Positions 48,721 to 57,466 of a stretch of 64,000 bases of DNA are shown here, one piece after another; within the stretch, counting starts at the first letter, position 1, and each line of letters begins with the position of its first letter. The notes under the pieces were generated by a model. That model searched no databases, was not told the origin of the DNA, and worked only from the letters and a program-made list of their open reading frames with translations. The stretch is from Alkalihalobacillus sp. LMS6. GTDB taxonomy: Bacteria > Bacillota > Bacilli > Bacillales > Bacillaceae_D. The position numbers and the translations under genes were made by a program. Location: assembly GCF_024362765.1 (NCBI RefSeq), contig NZ_CP093302.1, positions 3,285,564 through 3,349,563 on the forward strand, in the 5' to 3' direction.

Positions 48721-49833
48721 TCAACGCCTTACATATTTTTCAGTAAAGAAAGGTTCTCCATTTTCACCAAAATCAACGCCTACTCCTAAATGGCGAAACT
48801 CTTCCCTAAGAATCACATCTCGATGTCCCTTAGAATTCATTAATCCTTCATGGGCATAAATACTACTAAACTGACCCATTGCTAAGTTTTCTCCCGCGCT
48901 TCTAAAGCGAATCCCATCTTCGCTCATTCGGTCATAAGGCGATTGCCCCTCTAAATTCGTATGACTAAAGTATTGGTTTTCAGCCATATCCGCGCTATGA
49001 TCTCTCGCTGTATAACGGACATCTTCATGCCATTCGAGAATAGGCAAGTCATGCACAACACGCTCAGCATTCGTTAAGTCAAATAACTGGTATTCAAAAC
49101 CATCACGCATGTCATCCGTTGGCTCTGTGTAAAGCGAGCGTTTGCTCTGCTCCACTCCATGATCAATGATCTGCATTCCCGTCACCATGAGGTCTTGATG
49201 CTCATCATAAAAGACCGTCACATAGCTATCGTCTAATTCAAACATATCGTAGGCTTCTTCTTCATTTAACTTATAAGAAAACGCCCCTTTACGAAGAACG
49301 TCAATCGGCTCCTCAAACGCATCACGAACCTCGCTCTGGTCTGTTCCATACCCAATGCCAATATCGGAGGAAATCAAATCTTGATTCGTATAGAGTCCTC
49401 TAACCACATCTTCATCATCAAAAAAGACCATGATGAAATTCTGGTAATCTGTATGGTACGCATGCCACTCTTGTCCATACTCATTCATAGACACTCGTTC
49501 TGGCTCACCAGCTTCTTGCTCAACATCTTCTCGGCGATCACCTAACTCAATATTATGGATTGAAAAAATTTGTTCTTTAGGTTGGTCAAGTTCCACCGCT
49601 TCAACAGGAACAGCTTCTTCTGCCTCACTTATCTCCATATCTTCCATTGGTAAAACTGCTCGCAAGAAGTCATCGAAAAACTCAAAAGACAAATCAAAAG
49701 TTGTCTCCTCGCTCCATGTCTGAACAGATTCTACCGATGAAGCAACGGCGTTTCTCGTTGGCTCCACCCAAAACTCTCTTGTACTGTATGCAAAGATTAC
49801 GACAACAAGAATTGCAAGTAATCGTTTCATCAT
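48721..49833 (-). CDS. ylbC: YlbC-like secreted CAP-domain protein
   Basis: A 370-residue protein with an N-terminal signal or anchor segment (MMKRLLAILVVVIFAYS). A CAP-associated domain follows (about 95-235, IHNIELGDRREDVEQEAGEPER...), then a C-terminal CAP/SCP domain (about 245-367) with HSADMAENQYFSHTNLEGQSPYDRM and GENLAMG. This two-part layout matches B. subtilis YlbC. It is very acidic, fitting an exported protein of an alkaliphile. Biochemical role unknown. Ribosome site AAGGACG is moderate; the second Met is equally possible as start. Confidence 0.85.
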   Translation of the reverse strand: MMKRLLAILVVVIFAYSTREFWVEPTRNAVASSVESVQTWSEETTFDLSFEFFDDFLRAVLPMEDMEISEAEEAVPVEAVELDQPKEQIFSIHNIELGDRREDVEQEAGEPERVSMNEYGQEWHAYHTDYQNFIMVFFDDEDVVRGLYTNQDLISSDIGIGYGTDQSEVRDAFEEPIDVLRKGAFSYKLNEEEAYDMFELDDSYVTVFYDEHQDLMVTGMQIIDHGVEQSKRSLYTEPTDDMRDGFEYQLFDLTNAERVVHDLPILEWHEDVRYTARDHSADMAENQYFSHTNLEGQSPYDRMSEDGIRFRSAGENLAMGQFSSIYAHEGLMNSKGHRDVILREEFRHLGVGVDFGENGEPFFTEKYVRR

Positions 49834-50050
49834 TCACGTCCTTATACACCAGTCATTCCATTCTATTAATCAAGATAGCCAATCTAGAACAACTTCAAAC
49901 CAAATCTAGAGTCGAACAACTACTATCTCCTCTATTATAAAAGAGAGGGTCTCTCGCAATCAAAAGGAAAATAATAGAACAATGTGTGAGGAAATCGTGA
50001 CTACTATGGTACACTACTTCTAACCTGAGACAAAAAGAAAGGAGCAAATG

Positions 50051-50551
50051 ATGCAACGACTTTCTATTTTAACGAAGGAACAACTAGCTCAAGCAGCAAC
50101 GCTTTATACCGATGTATGGCAAGAAGATCAGGAGGAATGCTTGGCACGATTTCAAAAACATGCCACTTATCCGCATTTTCACTCGTCCGCAATGATGATC
50201 AATGAGCAAATGATTGGCTTTATTTATGGCTATACTTCTCAAAAAGGACAATACTATCATGATTTACTAGCCAACCACATGGATCATGCAACCTACCTTG
50301 AATGGCTGTCTAACTGTTTTGAAGTCGTTGAATTGCTTGTTCACCCTACTTATAGACAAAGAGGCATCGCCACCACATTACTCCATCAACTCCTAAATAA
50401 AGCACCTAATCAAACAGCCCTCTTAACGACACAACAGGAAAATATGCCCGCTCGCATGCTTTATGAGCATGAGGGTTGGACGTTAATAAGTGATTCTTTC
50501 ACTCCTCAGAACAGCGCAACGACGTATGTGCTCTACGGAAAAAAGATATAA
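50051..50551 (+). CDS. GNAT-family N-acetyltransferase
   Basis: A 166-residue protein with the acetyl-CoA loop R-Q-R-G-I-A-T (near residues 105-111) after the strand FEVVELLVHPTY, and MLYEHEGW as motif B. An N-terminal extension (KEQLAQAATLYTDVWQEDQEE) is of the usual length. The substrate is unknown. AAAGGAG precedes it. Confidence 0.82.
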   Translation: MQRLSILTKEQLAQAATLYTDVWQEDQEECLARFQKHATYPHFHSSAMMINEQMIGFIYGYTSQKGQYYHDLLANHMDHATYLEWLSNCFEVVELLVHPTYRQRGIATTLLHQLLNKAPNQTALLTTQQENMPARMLYEHEGWTLISDSFTPQNSATTYVLYGKKI

Positions 50552-50576
50552 AAAAGAGCTTCCTTGACGGATGCCC

Positions 50577-50771
50577 CTAAGCTTCAGTATCAACATGGTC
50601 CTTTATTAGCTGTAACAATACGAAGCATCCAACCGCCACACCAGATAGAGATAAGATCATTAACATCAACAAACTACCTGTTCGTGCCGCAAATAGAGAA
50701 AATAGATAAGCCATGACCACACAAAAGAGTAGCGTTCCAATCACCTTATATGCATGCTTCAATTGCTTCAT
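50577..50771 (-). CDS. Small two-span membrane protein
   Basis: A 64-residue protein with two hydrophobic segments (residues 10-28 and 33-56). The ATG directly adjoins GAGAGGG, so the TTG at codon 4, 9 bases from it, may be the real start. It lies 40 bases downstream of the MFS gene on the same strand and may be co-transcribed. No family recognised. Confidence 0.55.
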   Translation of the reverse strand: MKQLKHAYKVIGTLLFCVVMAYLFSLFAARTGSLLMLMILSLSGVAVGCFVLLQLIKDHVDTEA

Positions 50772-50811
50772 CCCTCTCGAGTTTTTACTACCATTCCCAT
50801 TAGGAGAGAAA

Positions 50812-52068
50812 CTAAACCTGTTCTTTTAACTCCACATGACGTTCTCTCTCTTTATTTTCGTGAAAGACTTGCGAAAACAACCCTATACTTACGAAACCCA
50901 TTACACTAAATATAACTGTCATTATGAACGAGGACAACCAGTGACTGACAATCATCACAATACCGGCGCTACTCACACCAAGTAACAACGCCACATGATA
51001 CCAGCCCATATACGTACTTCGCTTCTCATCTGGAATAAGTGTTGCAAGCATTGCTTGTTTTACAGGGATGTGAAGTACTTCTCCTACGGATGCGATAAAC
51101 ATTGCACCTATAAGAATAATAGGTGTTGTACTAATACTAAGTACTACGTAGCCACTGAAAAAAAGCAACACACCTCCTATAAGCGTCACACGAGGAGGCC
51201 ATTTCCTTGTCAGTGTCGCGATGCCAAGCGTCAGAAAAAGAACAAGGACGGTGTTTTCAACTTTCAGTAATCCAAGCATTTCAACGCCTCCTGCTTCTTG
51301 AGAGAAGAAAGAAAGAATCGCTTCACCAGCTTGTATCTCCGTCGATAATCGAACACCTATATACGTAGTTAATTGTTCTTCCATTGCTACCAAAAGTAAA
51401 CTAGCAGAGCTAAATACGAGAAACACCCGTTGACTTAAAAGAAACATCATTGGACGTCTCTCTTTCGCCAAACTTAAAAGCACTTGTTGTTTAGGCGTAT
51501 ACGTTTCTGCTATAAAGAAATAAGTGACAAGAATCGTTACTAAACTTGCGCAGGCTACAGTGAGCAACAGGAAAAATAAGTACTCGAAAAAGAAAAAAGC
51601 ACCGATTACACTCCCAATTGCTACGCCTAAATTTCCCAACCAATATGAATATGTATAAATATCCTTACGCTCCTTTGGGTGGCTACAATCCAGAATAAGC
51701 GCCTGATAAATTGGGTTAACGGCTCCCATACAAAATTGAGCAAGTATAAAAAAGAAAAAAGTAATCAGCGCAGAATCCCCCCACGGACCATTGGCAAATG
51801 CAGCTCCAATGTATGCCAAAACCGTCCCTGCTTCGAAGAGAAGAATGAGCTTCTTTCGCCCAACTTTATCAGAACGACCTCCGCCAATCACCGATCCAGC
51901 AACGCTAGAAAGCATGACGCCAATAAACATCAGACCACTCCGTACCACCCCAAGCTCCGCAGAAAAATAAATAATGAGGTAAGGTATAACCATCATAGTT
52001 GTTAGCTTCGAAAGAGACATCAACCCTAAACGAATCTGAATCGTACGTGAAAAAGATCGAAAAGACAT
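50812..52068 (-). CDS. MFS transporter, TetR-controlled
   Basis: A 418-residue MFS protein with twelve spans and motif A after span 2 (G-G-G-R-S-D-K-V-G-R-K-K). It belongs to the drug/multidrug efflux-like group. The start is the ATG behind AAAGGAG; the longer reading would begin inside the operator palindrome. A TetR gene lies directly upstream on the same strand, with matching operators before both genes, so substrate-induced efflux is the likely role. Confidence 0.88.
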   Translation of the reverse strand: MSFRSFSRTIQIRLGLMSLSKLTTMMVIPYLIIYFSAELGVVRSGLMFIGVMLSSVAGSVIGGGRSDKVGRKKLILLFEAGTVLAYIGAAFANGPWGDSALITFFFFILAQFCMGAVNPIYQALILDCSHPKERKDIYTYSYWLGNLGVAIGSVIGAFFFFEYLFFLLLTVACASLVTILVTYFFIAETYTPKQQVLLSLAKERRPMMFLLSQRVFLVFSSASLLLVAMEEQLTTYIGVRLSTEIQAGEAILSFFSQEAGGVEMLGLLKVENTVLVLFLTLGIATLTRKWPPRVTLIGGVLLFFSGYVVLSISTTPIILIGAMFIASVGEVLHIPVKQAMLATLIPDEKRSTYMGWYHVALLLGVSSAGIVMIVSHWLSSFIMTVIFSVMGFVSIGLFSQVFHENKERERHVELKEQV

Positions 52069-52087
52069 CTTATCATGATCTCCTTTT

Positions 52088-52109
52088 AATGATTGATTAA
52101 TCAATCATT
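52088..52109. promoter_or_regulatory. TetR operator before the MFS gene
   Basis: A perfect 22-bp palindrome: AATGATTGATT followed by its exact reverse complement. It lies 20 bases before the MFS start, between the two genes. Confidence 0.8.
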
Positions 52110-52129
52110 ATTAAATTATTTTTTTGGAC

Positions 52130-52732
52130 CTATTGGTTTATAGGTCCAAATAATTGCATTGTCGTTTTGTTAAAAGATTCCCAGAAAGCACTGTACCTTG
52201 AATCGACTGAGTTTATACGTATGCCTGTTAGCAAACTCGTATACATTGTCGCTACAGTCATCGTATCCTGGTCTATCAGTACCTGCTTGTTCTGACCGTT
52301 TTCTACTAATCGTTTAACCTTTTCTCGAAATTGATCGTGAAAGGCATCCAATTCAGCGAATGCTTCTGGATATTTGTTGTGCTGCCCAATAATTTGCACA
52401 ACAATCATTAAATAATTTTGTAAATTAGCGTAAATCGTCAAATGCCGATCAATCATTGTTTTCAATTCACTTAGCGGTTCTTCTGATTCCGCATTAAATG
52501 ACAATACATCGTTTTTGAATGCCTCTATTGGTTCAACAACGACGGCATAAAACAAAGCTTCTTTATCTTTAAAGTAAGTAAATACACTACCAAAACTAAT
52601 TTCAGCAGACTCAGATACTTTTTTGATGGTTGTGCCTTCATAGCCAAGTGTCGCAAATAATTCTGTCGCTACATCGAGAATCAGGGTGCGCTTTTTTTTC
52701 ATGTTCTCTCGCTGCGCTTCTGATAAAGGCAT
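52130..52732 (-). CDS. TetR-family repressor
   Basis: A 200-residue TetR protein. The N-terminal helix-turn-helix is clear (ILDVATELFATLGYEGTTI..., GSVFTYFKDKEALFYAVV); the C-terminal ligand domain (residues 60-200) is divergent. It resembles the QacR/AcrR efflux regulators. Operator copies lie before its own gene and before the adjacent MFS gene, so autorepression and control of efflux are expected. Confidence 0.9.
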   Translation of the reverse strand: MPLSEAQRENMKKKRTLILDVATELFATLGYEGTTIKKVSESAEISFGSVFTYFKDKEALFYAVVVEPIEAFKNDVLSFNAESEEPLSELKTMIDRHLTIYANLQNYLMIVVQIIGQHNKYPEAFAELDAFHDQFREKVKRLVENGQNKQVLIDQDTMTVATMYTSLLTGIRINSVDSRYSAFWESFNKTTMQLFGPINQ

Positions 52733-52757
52733 GCTAATCTCTCCTTCTTAATGAATG

Positions 52758-52814
52758 AATGATTGATTAATCAATTGTTAAAAGAAGTATAAAGGATTTT
52801 TTATTTTATGTAAA
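52758..52814 (-). promoter_or_regulatory. tetR-type gene promoter and operator
   Basis: On the minus strand TTTACA (52809-52814) and TATACT (52786-52791), 17-bp spacing, form a strong promoter. The operator at 52758-52779 (20 of 22 positions identical to the perfect palindrome before the MFS gene) covers the transcription start. Confidence 0.8.
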
Positions 52815-52842
52815 CAAAAAAAGACTGCCAAACAAGGCAGCC
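52815..52842 (-). terminator. Terminator of the AmaP-Asp23 operon
   Basis: GACTGCC and GGCAGCC pair (one G-T) over a 6-base loop. On the minus strand the stem is followed by seven or eight T. It abuts the tetR promoter. Confidence 0.8.
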
Positions 52843-52852
52843 TGTTAAACGA

Positions 52853-53329
52853 TTATTCAACACGATCACTGTTCGTGCGATTTTTTGTTCCATTTCCATC
52901 GTTAAATTCTTCTCTCGTGAAGACATCCGCAACATTCATATTAAACTCAACTAGCTCTAACCCTGTCATTGTTTTAATATTTTCTGCTACTTCTCTTTTA
53001 ATCGACTGATAGATGGATGGGATTTCTTTTCCGTATTCTACGTAAACTTCTAAATCAATTGCCGCTTGTTTTTCACCAACATCGGCACTAATGCCTTTTG
53101 TAATATCTTCGTCGCCGCCAAACGTTTCTTTAATACTTGAGAAGAATGAACCACTCATTCCTAAAATTCCTTCTGCTTTCATCGTCGCAATGGCCGTAAT
53201 TTTTTTTATGACTTCTGTGTCATATGTTAATTTGTCGCGATTTTGATTCTTTTCTTCTTGCTCTCTTTTTTCTTTCATGTACGTTTCATCTGTTTTTGTC
53301 GTTGATTTTACGTTATTCATTTTCATCAT
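52853..53329 (-). CDS. Asp23/Gls24 family envelope-stress protein
   Basis: A 158-residue protein. The Asp23 domain spans residues 35-140 (LTYDTEVIKKITAIATMKAEGILGM..., ADVGEKQAAIDLEVYVEYGKEIP, VEFNMNVADVF), flanked by charged tails. In Staphylococcus Asp23 is held at the membrane by AmaP and responds to wall stress. The last gene of a three-gene operon with DUF2273 and AmaP homologues, which matches that arrangement. Confidence 0.92.
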   Translation of the reverse strand: MMKMNNVKSTTKTDETYMKEKREQEEKNQNRDKLTYDTEVIKKITAIATMKAEGILGMSGSFFSSIKETFGGDEDITKGISADVGEKQAAIDLEVYVEYGKEIPSIYQSIKREVAENIKTMTGLELVEFNMNVADVFTREEFNDGNGTKNRTNSDRVE

Positions 53330-53346
53330 CTCCTAATTCGTGTAAT

Positions 53347-53562
53347 TTATTGTCTTTTACTAAATAGAGCATCTAGATAGCCAGAGGCATTTAAATCTCC
53401 ATCAGCCCATTTACCAACTAAGAAACCAATTGTAATGAATAGTCCAACGGCAACGGTGTACCAAAAGCCAATCGTAAAAAAGAGAACACTGAACACCGCT
53501 GCAATCAGAAGACCTACAATCCGTCCGCGATAACGCTTTACAGTTTCTGGATTCATGCGCAC
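53347..53562 (-). CDS. DUF2273 small membrane protein
   Basis: A 71-residue protein with two spans (GLLIAAVFSVLFFTIGF and YTVAVGLFITIGFLVGKWADG) that fits DUF2273, the small membrane protein normally encoded between AmaP and Asp23. Ribosome site AAGGAGGGTG. Function unknown beyond this association. Confidence 0.85.
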   Translation of the reverse strand: MRMNPETVKRYRGRIVGLLIAAVFSVLFFTIGFWYTVAVGLFITIGFLVGKWADGDLNASGYLDALFSKRQ

Positions 53563-53567
53563 CCTCC

Positions 53568-54113
53568 TTAAATAACACGTTGCCGCTTATTTTGATTCGG
53601 TTGATTCTGTTTCACAAATACTTTCACTTCAGAAACAGCTACTTCTAACCATGATTCAAGATCTTGCTTTACCCGGTCCTGTAATTTTTTTGCGTTTTGT
53701 TGGACAGGGTTTGGCCCAAAAGGCGTATACGTAATTTCCAATGCTACTTGATTGGAATCTCTAGAGATCCTTGAATGGATTTCTAACGAACGCATCCCAT
53801 CAAGGGACCGTGCGCTTTTTAATGCAGTTGATTCAATTGACTGCTTTGAAATTCCAATTTCCCCTACCTCAGTAGAGACGTGATAGGAATGAATTTCACT
53901 TTCACTTCTTCTGAAACTAGCAAAAAACAAAATCAAGGATAGCAAAATCAGAAAGGCGAAGACACCGATCAAGACCCAAAAGTACGGTTCACCAAGGGCA
54001 AGGATCTCGTCAAACACATTGTACACATTTGTTATTTGCAGAATGAATCCTACAGAAATAACAAGTGTTAATAAAGCAAACAGTGCCATAAAAAATCGCA
54101 GAACGCCATTCAT
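53568..54113 (-). CDS. amaP: AmaP, alkaline shock response membrane anchor
   Basis: A 181-residue protein with two spans (residues 5-25 and 44-65) in a hairpin, then a cytoplasmic Asp23-like domain ending in a Lys/Arg/Gln-rich tail. That is the AmaP layout. It anchors Asp23 at the membrane. The ATG behind GAAGGAGG is chosen over one 30 bases upstream. A sigma-B-type promoter lies about 60 bases upstream. Confidence 0.88.
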   Translation of the reverse strand: MNGVLRFFMALFALLTLVISVGFILQITNVYNVFDEILALGEPYFWVLIGVFAFLILLSLILFFASFRRSESEIHSYHVSTEVGEIGISKQSIESTALKSARSLDGMRSLEIHSRISRDSNQVALEITYTPFGPNPVQQNAKKLQDRVKQDLESWLEVAVSEVKVFVKQNQPNQNKRQRVI

Positions 54114-54173
54114 TCTCTCACCTCCTTCAAAAAAACTTGACATCTATCTTGCAAGATTAGACTCGCTATTTTT

Positions 54174-54198
54174 TTACCCCCACTGCAAAAAGCTAAAC
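54174..54198 (-). promoter_or_regulatory. Sigma-B-type promoter of the amaP operon
   Basis: On the minus strand GTTTAG (5/6 to GTTTAA) and GGGTAA (5/6 to GGGTAT) are separated by 13 bp, the general-stress sigma-B pattern. It lies about 60 bases before amaP. Staphylococcal asp23 is a known sigma-B gene. Confidence 0.75.
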
Positions 54199-54320
54199 CC
54201 TCTTTTCTGCAACTTTATAACTAGGTCACTTTTCTTTTTTAGGAAATTCAGAAACTAGGTTAATCTTCTTAAAAATCGGGTACAAAGGAGCTATACACAA
54301 ACTTTTCAAGGAGTGATTTT

Positions 54321-54551
54321 TTGCGTAATGTGTATGAGCTAAAAATGAATTCTGGTGAGACAAAGTTATATGGTACAAATATGAGGCTGGAAACGGTTTT
54401 GCGAGAGGGTATTAATTTAGAGGAAGTGCTATACGAATTCGGCTATGAACGTGAATTTATTTATACATATATTGAAGATATTAAGCGTGATTGCCTATAC
54501 TATACGCTTGAAGAAGCCTTATTACATAAAAGACCAATGGAACATTTCTAA
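54321..54551 (+). CDS. Small hypothetical protein
   Basis: A 76-residue acidic soluble protein starting at TTG about 9 bases after AAGGAG. The sequence (MRNVYELKMNSGETKLYGTN...) looks like a beta hairpin followed by two helices. No family recognised. A hairpin terminator follows 24 bases after the stop. Confidence 0.65.
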   Translation: MRNVYELKMNSGETKLYGTNMRLETVLREGINLEEVLYEFGYEREFIYTYIEDIKRDCLYYTLEEALLHKRPMEHF

Positions 54552-54574
54552 AAAGAAACAGACTATTCTTTTCC

Positions 54575-54605
54575 AGCTTATCGAACTGATCGATAAGCTT
54601 TTTTA
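54575..54605. terminator. Terminator between the small gene and the LexA-box gene
   Basis: AGCTTATCG and CGATAAGCT pair over a 7-base loop, followed by six T on the plus strand. It lies just beyond the end of the convergent gene. Confidence 0.85.
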
Positions 54606-55025
54606 TTGTGCACCTGCCCCTTTCCCGCCATTCAAATAAAATTGGACGTAGCGCATGACTTCTGTCTTAAGTCGATTAGAAGCCCCTCCTGTATAAAGAA
54701 TTTTTCCGTTTAACCAGCACGCATACGTGTACGTTCGATCTGCTTTGATCTTTGGACGTAAATTCACTCGCATGTTTCGCTTCGCCATTACAGCTTGAGT
54801 CTGAAGCAAATCCCTCTCCAAAAAAATGAGTGCTTGCTGAATCACTTTCACGTAAGCTTCAGGAAAAGTCACTTGGATGTTTCGTTTTAAAAACGATTGT
54901 TGCTCTGAAATCAGAATTTTTTTAGCAAGCGCGATAAAAATATATGTACGGAAAATGAGTATAGGCTCTGTTTTTACGGTAAGCAAGTGAGCAAAGTCTA
55001 GCTCTTGATCTACTCGTGTATTCAT
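54603..55025 (-). CDS. Uncharacterised protein with a LexA box in its promoter
   Basis: A 140-residue basic, mostly helical protein starting MNTRVDQELDFAHLL at the ATG behind AAAGGTGG. A longer frame reaching into the neighbouring gene is rejected. The segment FRTYIFIALAKKILISEQQSF, the Lys/Arg-rich middle and the end SNRLKTEVMRYVQFYLNGG give no family I recognise. A distant likeness to the small helical YhjD-type proteins of Bacillus is possible but unproven. The LexA box suggests induction by DNA damage. Confidence 0.7.
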   Translation of the reverse strand: MNTRVDQELDFAHLLTVKTEPILIFRTYIFIALAKKILISEQQSFLKRNIQVTFPEAYVKVIQQALIFLERDLLQTQAVMAKRNMRVNLRPKIKADRTYTYACWLNGKILYTGGASNRLKTEVMRYVQFYLNGGKGAGAQ

Positions 55026-55052
55026 TTCGCTCGCCACCTTTCTTTCTCGTTT

Positions 55053-55082
55053 ATTATATACGAATATACGTTCGGTATTCAA
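55053..55082 (-). promoter_or_regulatory. Sigma-A promoter with LexA (SOS) box
   Basis: On the minus strand TTGAAT (55077-55082) and a perfect TATAAT (55053-55058), 18-bp spacing. The spacer contains CGAACGTATATTCG (55061-55074), which matches the Bacillus LexA box CGAAC-RNRY-GTTCG at all but one defined position. LexA bound there would block RNA polymerase. Confidence 0.75.
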
Positions 55083-55138
55083 GTAAAAAGAAAAGCTGAC
55101 AACAATTGATTTATTGCCAGACTTTTTCATAATCCTGT

Positions 55139-56122
55139 TTATCTTGCACCTACAACTGGATGCGGGACGTAACGTTCTTCTAGATAGTGCATTTCTTGAG
55201 ATGTGAGCTTGACATCCAACGCCCCTACTGCGCTTTCCAAATGTTTTTCTTTTTGAGCACCTATGATGGGAGCCACGACTGGATCCTTGTTCAGCAACCA
55301 AGCCAGTGCCACTTTATCACGTGAAACCCCATGTTGATCGGCAATTTCTCCTACACGCTCTATAATTCCTCGATCCACATCCTGCATGGGGTCATACTTT
55401 GATTTTTGTGTTTGGTCAGTTTCAGAGCGTGGGGTGGATTCAGACGGATCCCGCGTTAAACGACCTGCTGCTAGTGGGCTATAGGGCGTGACCGCAATTT
55501 GTTGATCACTGCAATATGGCATCATTTCTCGCTCTTCTTCCCGATAGATCATATTATAGTGGTTTTGCATCGATACAAATGGCGTCCATCCATTTTCCTT
55601 TGCTATGTGCTGCGCCTTTTGAAATTGCCATGTAAACATGGCGCTCGCCCCAATATGCCGCGCCTTTCCTGCTTTCACCACATCATGCAAGGCTTCCATC
55701 GTCTCTTCAATAGGCGTGTCGTAGTCCCAGCGATGAGTAATGTATAAGTCAACATAATCCATTCCTAGCCGTTCTAAACTATGGTCAATTTCCGTTAAAA
55801 TTTCTTTCCGAGAAAGTCCCCCACTGTTCGGTCTGTCAGGTCGCATCGGCATAAACACTTTTGTTGCCACAACAATGTCATCTCGGTTTGCGTAGTCATT
55901 TAGCGCTTTTCCTAAAACTCGCTCACTTTCACCCATTGAATAAATGTTCGCCGTGTCAAAGAAATTAATGCCAAGATCAAGAGCCTTTTTAATAACCGGG
56001 CGACTTTTCTCTTCATTTAAGATCCATTTATGAATCCAATTATTCGGGTCCCCGAAACCCATCGCACCTAAACAAAGTCGCGAAACGTCCATTCCTGTGT
56101 TGCCGAATTTAACATAGTCCAT
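55139..56122 (-). CDS. Aldo/keto reductase
   Basis: A 327-residue AKR with the catalytic region F-F-D-T-A-N-I-Y (Asp near 52, Tyr near 57), Lys in VATKVF (near 84) and His in Y-I-T-H-R-W-D (near 128), and the NADPH-binding segment near VAPIIGAQKEKHLE. It resembles the YghZ/YajO-like group. Substrate unknown. Single gene. Confidence 0.9.
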   Translation of the reverse strand: MDYVKFGNTGMDVSRLCLGAMGFGDPNNWIHKWILNEEKSRPVIKKALDLGINFFDTANIYSMGESERVLGKALNDYANRDDIVVATKVFMPMRPDRPNSGGLSRKEILTEIDHSLERLGMDYVDLYITHRWDYDTPIEETMEALHDVVKAGKARHIGASAMFTWQFQKAQHIAKENGWTPFVSMQNHYNMIYREEEREMMPYCSDQQIAVTPYSPLAAGRLTRDPSESTPRSETDQTQKSKYDPMQDVDRGIIERVGEIADQHGVSRDKVALAWLLNKDPVVAPIIGAQKEKHLESAVGALDVKLTSQEMHYLEERYVPHPVVGAR

Positions 56123-56178
56123 TACGATAAGCCTCCTTTTCCTCCTAGTTTACCCTCTAGACTAAACTCCAACGCAAA

Positions 56179-57321
56179 TTAATAGTACTCGTTTAGATTA
56201 AAACGCCGGCAAGAAAATGCTGACAAGTCGATGTCAGTGTTTCCAGAAATAATTAGCTGACTTAATGCTTGACCCACCGCACTACTAAATTTAAACCCGT
56301 GACCAGAAAAGCCCGCCGCGATTGCAACATGTTCATGCCGCGGATGCCGATCAATAATAAAGCGATCATCTGGTGTCATGGTATAAAGGCATGTCTTTCC
56401 ATATGTCAGATTCCCTACTTTAGGCAAGGAATGGCGTAAAAATGTATGTAAATCCTCTTCATCCTCTTTCCTTGCCCCAAAAGGCTGCAAATCATGATTA
56501 GGGTTTACGGGCACGCCTCCATCGTGACGTCCGACTTTTAAACCAGCGCCGTCAATACTCGGGAAGCCATAGTACAAACCATTCTCTGTTTCAAACGCAA
56601 AAGCTGGAAATTGTTCTGAACCGTAGTGTCGTTCATCGGCATTGTACCATGCGAACGTTTTCCGAAGAGGAGTCAGAGGAACCGTCAAATCAAGCTTCGC
56701 TAACATTTCCTGCGCCCATGCTCCTGAGGTAACGACGAGCGAATGGGCATTATAGGTATCTGTTTTTGTAAAAACAGTCACAGAATCTTTGTGTATCTCT
56801 ACATCTTGAACGCTCGTATCTCCGATTATGGTGGCTCCGTATGATTCCGCTAACGTACGGTACGCATCAATACTCTCCTCGCACCTCAACACACCCGAGT
56901 TTGGTTCAAAACAACCAACATAGCCTGGCTGTACGTTGACACCTGGGTACCGATGATGAATATCGTTTGCATTTAAAACTTCTAATGGAAGTTGATACGC
57001 CTCGGCACTTTTCAACGTTCCTTGAACCAACTTACTTTCTTCTTTCCCCACACTTAATACACCTGTTTTTAAAAACAACGATTTTCCGCTCTCTCTTTCA
57101 AGTGACGTCCACAATTCTTGCGCTCTCAGCACAAATGGAACATAGAGCGATCCTTCTGCGTAGGCATGACGAATGATTCGTGTCTCTCCATGGTGACTTC
57201 CCCTTTGATGAGGTGGATGAGACGAATCAAGTAACAACACTCGTTTGCCACTCTTCGCCAAAAAATAGCCTGCCGCCATCCCCATTGAGCCGGCACCAAC
57301 AACCAAAACATCATACTGCAT
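56179..57321 (-). CDS. Sarcosine/N-methyltryptophan oxidase family flavoenzyme
   Basis: A 380-residue FAD-dependent amine oxidase. The N-terminal Rossmann motif is V-V-G-A-G-S-M-G (6-13). The segment GSHHGETRIIRHAY near 42-55 is typical of monomeric sarcosine oxidase. K-T-C-L-Y-T-M-T-P-D-D-R-F near residue 312 contains the Cys that binds FAD covalently in that family. It oxidises an N-methyl amino acid to formaldehyde plus amino acid. The choice between sarcosine and N-methyl-tryptophan as substrate is open. Confidence 0.9.
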   Translation of the reverse strand: MQYDVLVVGAGSMGMAAGYFLAKSGKRVLLLDSSHPPHQRGSHHGETRIIRHAYAEGSLYVPFVLRAQELWTSLERESGKSLFLKTGVLSVGKEESKLVQGTLKSAEAYQLPLEVLNANDIHHRYPGVNVQPGYVGCFEPNSGVLRCEESIDAYRTLAESYGATIIGDTSVQDVEIHKDSVTVFTKTDTYNAHSLVVTSGAWAQEMLAKLDLTVPLTPLRKTFAWYNADERHYGSEQFPAFAFETENGLYYGFPSIDGAGLKVGRHDGGVPVNPNHDLQPFGARKEDEEDLHTFLRHSLPKVGNLTYGKTCLYTMTPDDRFIIDRHPRHEHVAIAAGFSGHGFKFSSAVGQALSQLIISGNTDIDLSAFSCRRFNLNEYY

Positions 57322-57466
57322 CTGCTCTCCACCTTCATTGCATGAATTTTCGTACTAGTATACGATAATTAGATGAAGAGCGAAAGAGGATCACGTCAAA
57401 CGCATACTCTTCTCCCTCAGCCATATACTGTATGGATTTGTTCTAAATAGAGGGGGGAAATGACGG

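Noticed and set aside
54603-55301. 232-residue reading of the LexA-box gene
   Set aside because: The first 92 codons overlap the aldo/keto reductase gene and the promoter; the internal ATG has the ribosome site.
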